10,827 nucleotides of DNA from Frankiales bacterium (GTDB lineage: Bacteria; Actinomycetota; Actinomycetes; Mycobacteriales; SCTD01): contig JAOPWI010000321.1 in the NCBI GenBank assembly GCA_025965755.1, positions 1 through 10,827 of the forward strand, written 5' to 3'. Of this stretch, positions 7,561-10,827 are shown piece by piece. The notes under the pieces were generated by a model. The model worked only from the letters and a program-made list of their open reading frames with translations, had not been told where the DNA came from and searched no databases. Position numbers and translations under genes: made by a program. Every line of letters starts with the position of its first letter. Position 1 is the stretch's first letter.

Positions 7561-8061
7561 TCAGGATCCGGGCTTCTCGAAGTCCTCAGGAGTGATGTTG
7601 TCGAGGAACTCGCGGAACTTCTCGACCTCGTCCTCCTGCTCGTCCGGAATGGCGATGCCGGCCTCGGCGAGCACCGCCTCGTCACCGCGGATGGACGCGC
7701 CGGTGCGCAGCGCGAGCGCGATGGCGTCGGAGGGACGGGCGCTGACGACCGCTCCCCCGTCGAAGCCGAGCTCGGCGTAGAAGACGCCCTCGCGCAGCGC
7801 CGTGATGGTCACGGTGCGCAGCGGGCGCTCGAACGCCTCGAGCAGGTCGCGCATGAGGTCGTGGGTCATGGGCCGGGCGGTCACCACGCCCTGCTGGGCG
7901 AAGGCGATCGCGGTGGCCTCCACCGCCCCGATCCAGATGGGGAGGTAGCGGTCGCCGTCGACCTCCTTGAGCAGGACGATGGGCTGCTGGCTGGGCAGCT
8001 CCACCCGGACCCCGACGACACTCAGGTCGGACAGCGACGTGCCCTCGGCGTGCTCGTCCAC
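7561..8061 (-). CDS. DUF151 bifunctional nuclease family protein (Rv1829-type)
   Basis: This 166-residue cytoplasmic protein is a clear DUF151 member. Typical blocks are VVGVRVELPSQQPIVLLKE (about residues 15-33), GDRYLPIWIGAVEATAIAFAQQG (36-58), RPMTHDLMRDLLEA, FYAELGF, and SARPSDAIALALRTGASI (107-124). It ends with an acidic tail, DEVEKFREFLDNITPEDFEK, shared with Rv1829. Plant members of the family have been reported to have DNase and RNase activity; the bacterial role is unsettled, so 'nuclease' is a family label. The GTG start at 8061 has AGGAGG with a 4-base spacer. It follows ftsR by 54 bases in the conserved block and is probably cotranscribed with it. Confidence 0.95.
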   Translation of the reverse strand: MDEHAEGTSLSDLSVVGVRVELPSQQPIVLLKEVDGDRYLPIWIGAVEATAIAFAQQGVVTARPMTHDLMRDLLEAFERPLRTVTITALREGVFYAELGFDGGAVVSARPSDAIALALRTGASIRGDEAVLAEAGIAIPDEQEDEVEKFREFLDNITPEDFEKPGS

Positions 8062-8115
8062 GGGTCCTCCTGCGGTGCTGGGCGGTCGGCTCGACCCTAC
8101 CCGTGGCGGCGGGGA

Positions 8116-8862
8116 CTAGCGGCGCAGGCCCGGTCCGAGGCCGCTGCGCACCAGGGTGGCGTGCAGCTTGACCGACAGCGCCGCCAGCTCGCGGGCGACC
8201 TCGTCGGCCCGGGCCCGCGCCTCCGGATTGCGCTGGCGCACGAGCGGGGTCACGACCTGCTCGACCAGCCCGATCTCGCGGTCCGCGGCGGCCTTGAACG
8301 GGCGCAGGTGGCGGGCCTCGATGCCGAAGCGGGCCATCTCGGCCACCGTCTTGGCCACGACCAGCGCGTCGCCGTCGTAGTGGCTGGTGCCTGGGCGCGG
8401 GCCGAGCAGGCCGTACTGCTCGAGCTGCTCGAGCTGGGCCTCCTCCAGACCGGCCGCGTCGAGCAGCTCGCGGCGCGACAGGCGCACCTCGCTGACGTCC
8501 GGGCGGAAGGTGTCGGCGGTGGGCAGACCCTCTGCCGCGACGAGGGCCCGCGGAATGCGCGGACCGCCGCCGGTCGAGGCCGGCGGGTCCAGGCCACGGT
8601 CGATCGCGTCCAGGTGCTCCTTGATGACGCGCAACGGGAGGTACTGGTCGCGCTGGGCCGACAGCACGTAGCGCAGCCGGGCGAGGTCCTCCCGGCTGAA
8701 CTTGCGGTAGCCCGACGCCGTGCGCTCCGGCTCGACCAGGCCCTCGGCCTCGAGAAAGCGGATCTTGGAGATGGTGATGTCGGGGAAGTCCGGGCGCAGC
8801 TGCCCCAGCACCTCGCCGATGCTCATGAAGGCCCGGGACGGCAGGCCGCTGACCGCGCTCAC
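8116..8862 (-). CDS. ftsR: MerR-family cell-division regulator FtsR (Rv1828-type)
   Basis: This 248-residue transcription factor has a MerR winged helix at about residues 13-90: MSIGEVLGQLRPDFPDITISKIRFLE, then EGLVEPERTASGYRKFSREDLARLRYVLSAQRDQYLPLRVIKEHLD. The second half repeats a helical fold ending in a dimer helix near EVARELAALSVKLHATLVRSGL. It corresponds to M. tuberculosis Rv1828 and to corynebacterial FtsR, which activates ftsZ; that target here is an inference. The GTG start at 8862 is 5 bases after the garA stop, indicating cotranscription or coupling, and MSAVSGLPSRAFMSIG matches the homologue's beginning. The nearest ribosome binding site is GAGGG inside garA with a long 12-base spacer, which favours coupling. 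Confidence 0.92.
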   Translation of the reverse strand: MSAVSGLPSRAFMSIGEVLGQLRPDFPDITISKIRFLEAEGLVEPERTASGYRKFSREDLARLRYVLSAQRDQYLPLRVIKEHLDAIDRGLDPPASTGGGPRIPRALVAAEGLPTADTFRPDVSEVRLSRRELLDAAGLEEAQLEQLEQYGLLGPRPGTSHYDGDALVVAKTVAEMARFGIEARHLRPFKAAADREIGLVEQVVTPLVRQRNPEARARADEVARELAALSVKLHATLVRSGLGPGLRR

Positions 8863-8867
8863 GAGAA

Positions 8868-9398
8868 CTACGAGCCCTCGCCGGAGCGCGGGCCGGCCAG
8901 GAAGACCAGGCGGTACTTGCCGATCTGCACCTCGTCACCCCCGGCCAGCGGGGCGGCGTCGATGCGCTCGCGGTTGAGGTAGGTGCCGTTGAGGCTGCCG
9001 ACGTCGCGCACGGAGTAGCCCGCGCCCTCCTGGACGAACTCGGCGTGCCGGCGCGAGACCGTCACGTCGTCGAGGAAGATGTCGCTCTCCGGGTGCCGGC
9101 CCGCGGTCGTCGTGGCGCTGTCGAGCAGGAACCTGCTGCCGGCGTTGGGTCCGCGCTTGACCACCAGCAGGGCGCTGCCCGGCGGCAGCGACTCCACCGA
9201 GGTCTGCTCGCTGGGAGCGTCGACGGACTCGGGGTGACCCGCCTCCGCCTCCAGCGCCCCCTCGAGCGCCGGCAGCGAGATGGTCGAGGTGGTCTCGATG
9301 CTCGCCTCGCTCTGCCCGGGACGACTCACCGCTGCGCCGCAGCGGGCGCAGAAGCGGCTGTCGTCGGGGTTCTGCTGTCCGCACTGGGTGCAGAACAC
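8868..9398 (-). CDS. garA: GarA/OdhI-type FHA protein with N-terminal zinc ribbon
   Basis: This 176-residue signal protein begins with a four-Cys zinc ribbon (Cys3, Cys6, Cys17, Cys20). Next is the ETTS segment with Thr36 and Thr37, the sites that PknG/PknB-type kinases phosphorylate in GarA. The FHA domain follows at about residues 75-170 (GRHPESDIFLDDVTVSRRHAEF; GSLNGTYLNRERID), with Arg101, Ser115, His118 and Asn137 as the phosphothreonine pocket. In relatives the unphosphorylated form binds 2-oxoglutarate dehydrogenase/decarboxylase, glutamate dehydrogenase and glutamate synthase. Phosphorylation makes the FHA domain bind its own tail and releases these partners. Mycobacterial GarA lacks the ribbon, whereas I recall Streptomyces homologues having it. 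I chose GTG 9398 because the ribbon starts there; GGAGG lies 12 bases upstream, rather far. A TTG at 9524 would put the promoter inside the gene. Confidence 0.93.
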   Translation of the reverse strand: MFCTQCGQQNPDDSRFCARCGAAVSRPGQSEASIETTSTISLPALEGALEAEAGHPESVDAPSEQTSVESLPPGSALLVVKRGPNAGSRFLLDSATTTAGRHPESDIFLDDVTVSRRHAEFVQEGAGYSVRDVGSLNGTYLNRERIDAAPLAGGDEVQIGKYRLVFLAGPRSGEGS

Positions 9399-9494
9399 GT
9401 CTGTCGCCCGCCTCCCGTCGTGTGAGGGGCCCTCCGGCTGGAGAGACCCGCTCGTCGCGTCCTGCGTGCCGCCGGTGGTCCGCGTCGAGGGCGA

Positions 9495-9524
9495 ACCGTA
9501 GTGCGGCGCCTCCCGGAGGGTCAA
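9495..9524 (-). promoter_or_regulatory. Promoter of garA
   Basis: TTGACC (9524-9519) and TACGGT (9500-9495) are separated by 18 bases on the minus strand and match actinobacterial housekeeping boxes. Transcription should start near 9488, giving a leader of about 90 bases to GTG 9398. The 180 bases between gcvH and garA are otherwise gene-free. This separates garA-ftsR from the gcvH transcript, at least in part. Confidence 0.65.
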
Positions 9525-9578
9525 CCGCGGGATGAGACTGCTGGCGGCCTCATGCTGCAGGCCAGGTCGAGACTTCTG

Positions 9579-9956
9579 TCAGCTCAGCAGGGCCTGGTAC
9601 GCCGCGCTGTCCAGCAGCGGCGCGTCGTCGAGGGCGCCGTCGGCCGTCGTCATCTCGAGCATCCAGCCCTCGCCGTACGGGTCGGAGTTGACCAGCTCGG
9701 GGTTGGCGTCCAGCGCCTCGTTGCGCGCGCTGACCGTCCCGGCGAACGGCGCGTAGACGTCCGAGACGCTCTTGGTCGACTCGACCTCGCCGAGCGACTG
9801 ACCGGCGCTCAGCTCGGTGCCGACCGCGGGCAGCGTCACGAAGACGATGTCGCCCAGGGCCTCCTGGGCGTAGGAGGTGATGCCCAGGCGGACGGTGCTG
9901 CCGCTGACGCGGACCCACTCGTGCTCGGCGGTGTACTGCAGGTCGTCGGGATACAC
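9579..9956 (-). CDS. gcvH: Glycine cleavage system H protein
   Basis: H protein carries the lipoyl arm that shuttles the aminomethyl group between the P, T and L proteins. The 125-residue length is normal. The N-terminus YPDDLQYTAEHEWVRV, the GITSYAQEALGDIVFVTLP strand region, and GEVESTKSVSDVYAPFAG are diagnostic. Lys62 in ESTKSV is the lipoylation site. The C-terminus has NPELVNSDPYGEGWM, as in the family. GTG 9956 is chosen because it puts Tyr-Pro at the front and has GAGAGG 5 bases upstream; a longer in-frame start at 10007 adds 17 unlike residues. It follows the DUF881 gene by 55 bases and precedes garA. Confidence 0.97.
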   Translation of the reverse strand: MYPDDLQYTAEHEWVRVSGSTVRLGITSYAQEALGDIVFVTLPAVGTELSAGQSLGEVESTKSVSDVYAPFAGTVSARNEALDANPELVNSDPYGEGWMLEMTTADGALDDAPLLDSAAYQALLS

Positions 9957-10011
9957 CGGCGCCTCTCGGTCATGCGCCGTGCGGCGCGGTGGGTGATCCC
10001 CGGGCACGCGT

Positions 10012-10827
10012 TCAGTCGGCCGACGCGCTGGCCCGGGGGGCCGGGCGAGCGTAACGAGGCTGAACGAGCGGTCGCAAGGCGCCCACCCGTACCCGGTTGC
10101 GCTCCTGGACCGTCGCGGTGCCGCCCTGACCGGCCACGTTGTCCTGGACGCCGCCGGGAATGGCCAGCGCCCGGACGAGCGTCTGGGGCGCGCCGACCAC
10201 GGTGAAGACGTAGGGCGGTCGCAGCAGCGTGCCGTCGACCACGACGCCCTCGTCGTCCTCCACGAACGAGGTCGACGCGACCACCCGGGCCACCGGCGCC
10301 GGCCCGCCGCCGTCGGGGCTGCCCGCGACCTGCAGCGCCTCGGCTCCGGCGCCGCGCAGCTCCTCCAGCGCGTCCAGCAGCGCGTCGGCGCGGACCGTGC
10401 CCTCCGGGTCGGCGATGGTCAGCAGCACGCCGGGTCCCTCGGCAGGCTCGGTGCCGGCCAGGACGCCGAGCACCTGCGCCCGCCGGCGGGCCTGCTCGAC
10501 CGCGGCCCGGCCACCGTCCGTGCCGGTCGTCAGCCGGTCCCGCGTGTTGCTGAGCTCCTCCACCTCCGACCGCAGGCGGTCGCTGCGGTTCGACAGGTCG
10601 TCCAGGATGCGGACCAGGTCCTCCTGCCGGGCCGAGGCGAGCAGGCCGTCGTCCTGGGTGCTGCGCACCTGCACTGCCACGGCGAAGCCGAGCAGGCCCA
10701 GCAGCACGGCCACCGCGACGTCCACCCGGCGCAGCCGGGGCCGCAGGACCATCTGCGCGACCCGGGCCAGGGCCGGCGGGTCCCCGGGCGGCAGGTCCCC
10801 GGGCGGCCGGTCCCCAGGCGGCGGGTC
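10012..10827 (-). CDS. DUF881 family membrane protein (Rv1825-type), N-terminus off the window
   Basis: This is the DUF881 protein next to gcvH in actinobacteria. From ATG 10752 it would have 246 residues: a basic start, one membrane helix at about 11-28 (VAVAVLLGLLGFAVAVQV), a coiled coil at about 38-75 (rich in Leu, Glu, Arg), and then the DUF881 domain, including GPGVLLTIAD, the region near RADALLDALEELRGAGAEALQV, and PPYVFTVVG. The tail is Arg/Ala/Pro-rich. The frame stays open from 10752 to the window edge through proline-rich repeats, so the real start is probably outside and the cytoplasmic tail longer. ATG 10752 has no evident ribosome binding site. In relatives a small basic membrane protein and a second DUF881 gene lie upstream; the exact function is unknown to me. 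Confidence 0.85.
   Translation of the reverse strand, partial: DPPPGDRPPGDLPPGDPPALARVAQMVLRPRLRRVDVAVAVLLGLLGFAVAVQVRSTQDDGLLASARQEDLVRILDDLSNRSDRLRSEVEELSNTRDRLTTGTDGGRAAVEQARRRAQVLGVLAGTEPAEGPGVLLTIADPEGTVRADALLDALEELRGAGAEALQVAGSPDGGGPAPVARVVASTSFVEDDEGVVVDGTLLRPPYVFTVVGAPQTLVRALAIPGGVQDNVAGQGGTATVQERNRVRVGALRPLVQPRYARPAPRASASAD
10774..10827 (-). repeat. 15-bp in-frame tandem repeats
   Basis: Units of 15 bases at 10774-10788, 10789-10803 and 10804-10818, plus 9 bases of a fourth at 10819-10827, differ at only one or two positions each. Read with the DUF881 frame they encode Asp-x-Pro-Pro-Gly units (PPGD ladder). The array runs to the window edge, so the copy number is unknown. Confidence 0.85.

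Noticed and set aside
8094..8099. TAGGGT (minus strand) as a -10 box for the DUF151 gene
   Set aside because: No -35 partner at 16-19 bases; the gene is probably cotranscribed with ftsR.
7861..8982. 373-codon plus-strand open frame opposite DUF151 and ftsR
   Set aside because: Antisense shadow of two firmly recognised genes, without a domain or ribosome binding site.
9399..9524. Longer GarA starting at TTG 9524
   Set aside because: The TTG is part of a TTGACC -35 box and the added residues are low-complexity; the zinc ribbon begins at GTG 9398.
9957..10007. Longer GcvH starting at 10007
   Set aside because: The 17 extra residues are unlike H proteins; GTG 9956 has GAGAGG at good distance.

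Overview
The window is very GC-rich chromosomal DNA from an actinobacterium outside the mycobacteria. The evidence is GTG starts, TANNNT-type -10 boxes, and a minus-strand block that follows Mycobacterium tuberculosis Rv1825 to Rv1832 (DUF881 protein, gcvH, garA, ftsR, DUF151 protein, MerR regulator, gcvP). I cannot name the genus. I see no insertion sequences, phage genes, tRNA, rRNA or CRISPR, and nothing that is clearly a new multi-gene system.

Left part (1-3650), short mostly unrelated units. First comes the C-terminal part of an NlpC/P60-like cell-wall protein whose catalytic cysteine appears to be missing. A gene-free stretch of 259 bases with several GC hairpins follows, then a stand-alone TerB-family gene. 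A strong two-way terminator separates TerB from a convergent 87-residue unknown gene. That gene diverges from an apparently leaderless HAD phosphatase gene across a spacer carrying inverted repeats. The phosphatase overlaps tail to tail with a pabB-type aminodeoxychorismate synthase gene, which diverges from a small DUF5999 gene. A second strong two-way terminator closes this part.

Right part (3651-10827), all on the minus strand and transcribed right to left. The order is DUF881 membrane protein (cut by the window edge), gcvH, garA, ftsR, DUF151 protein, MerR regulator, and then a long leader and gcvP. Clear -35/-10 pairs lie before garA and before the MerR gene, so the block is probably several transcription units. 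The gcvP leader holds a tandem glycine riboswitch. A 15-bp palindrome sits at its likely transcription start, and a possible start-codon-masking hairpin lies just before gcvP.

How the genes fit together: GcvP and GcvH are two proteins of the glycine cleavage system, and the riboswitch should tie GcvP production to glycine. GarA controls 2-oxoglutarate and glutamate metabolism in relatives through phosphorylation of its N-terminal threonines. FtsR and the second MerR protein are transcription regulators, FtsR being linked to cell division in corynebacteria. The most useful leads are the layered control of gcvP, the degenerate NlpC/P60 domain, the hairpin-rich TerB leader, operator-like palindromes upstream of three promoters, and the in-frame 15-bp repeats at the start of the DUF881 gene.
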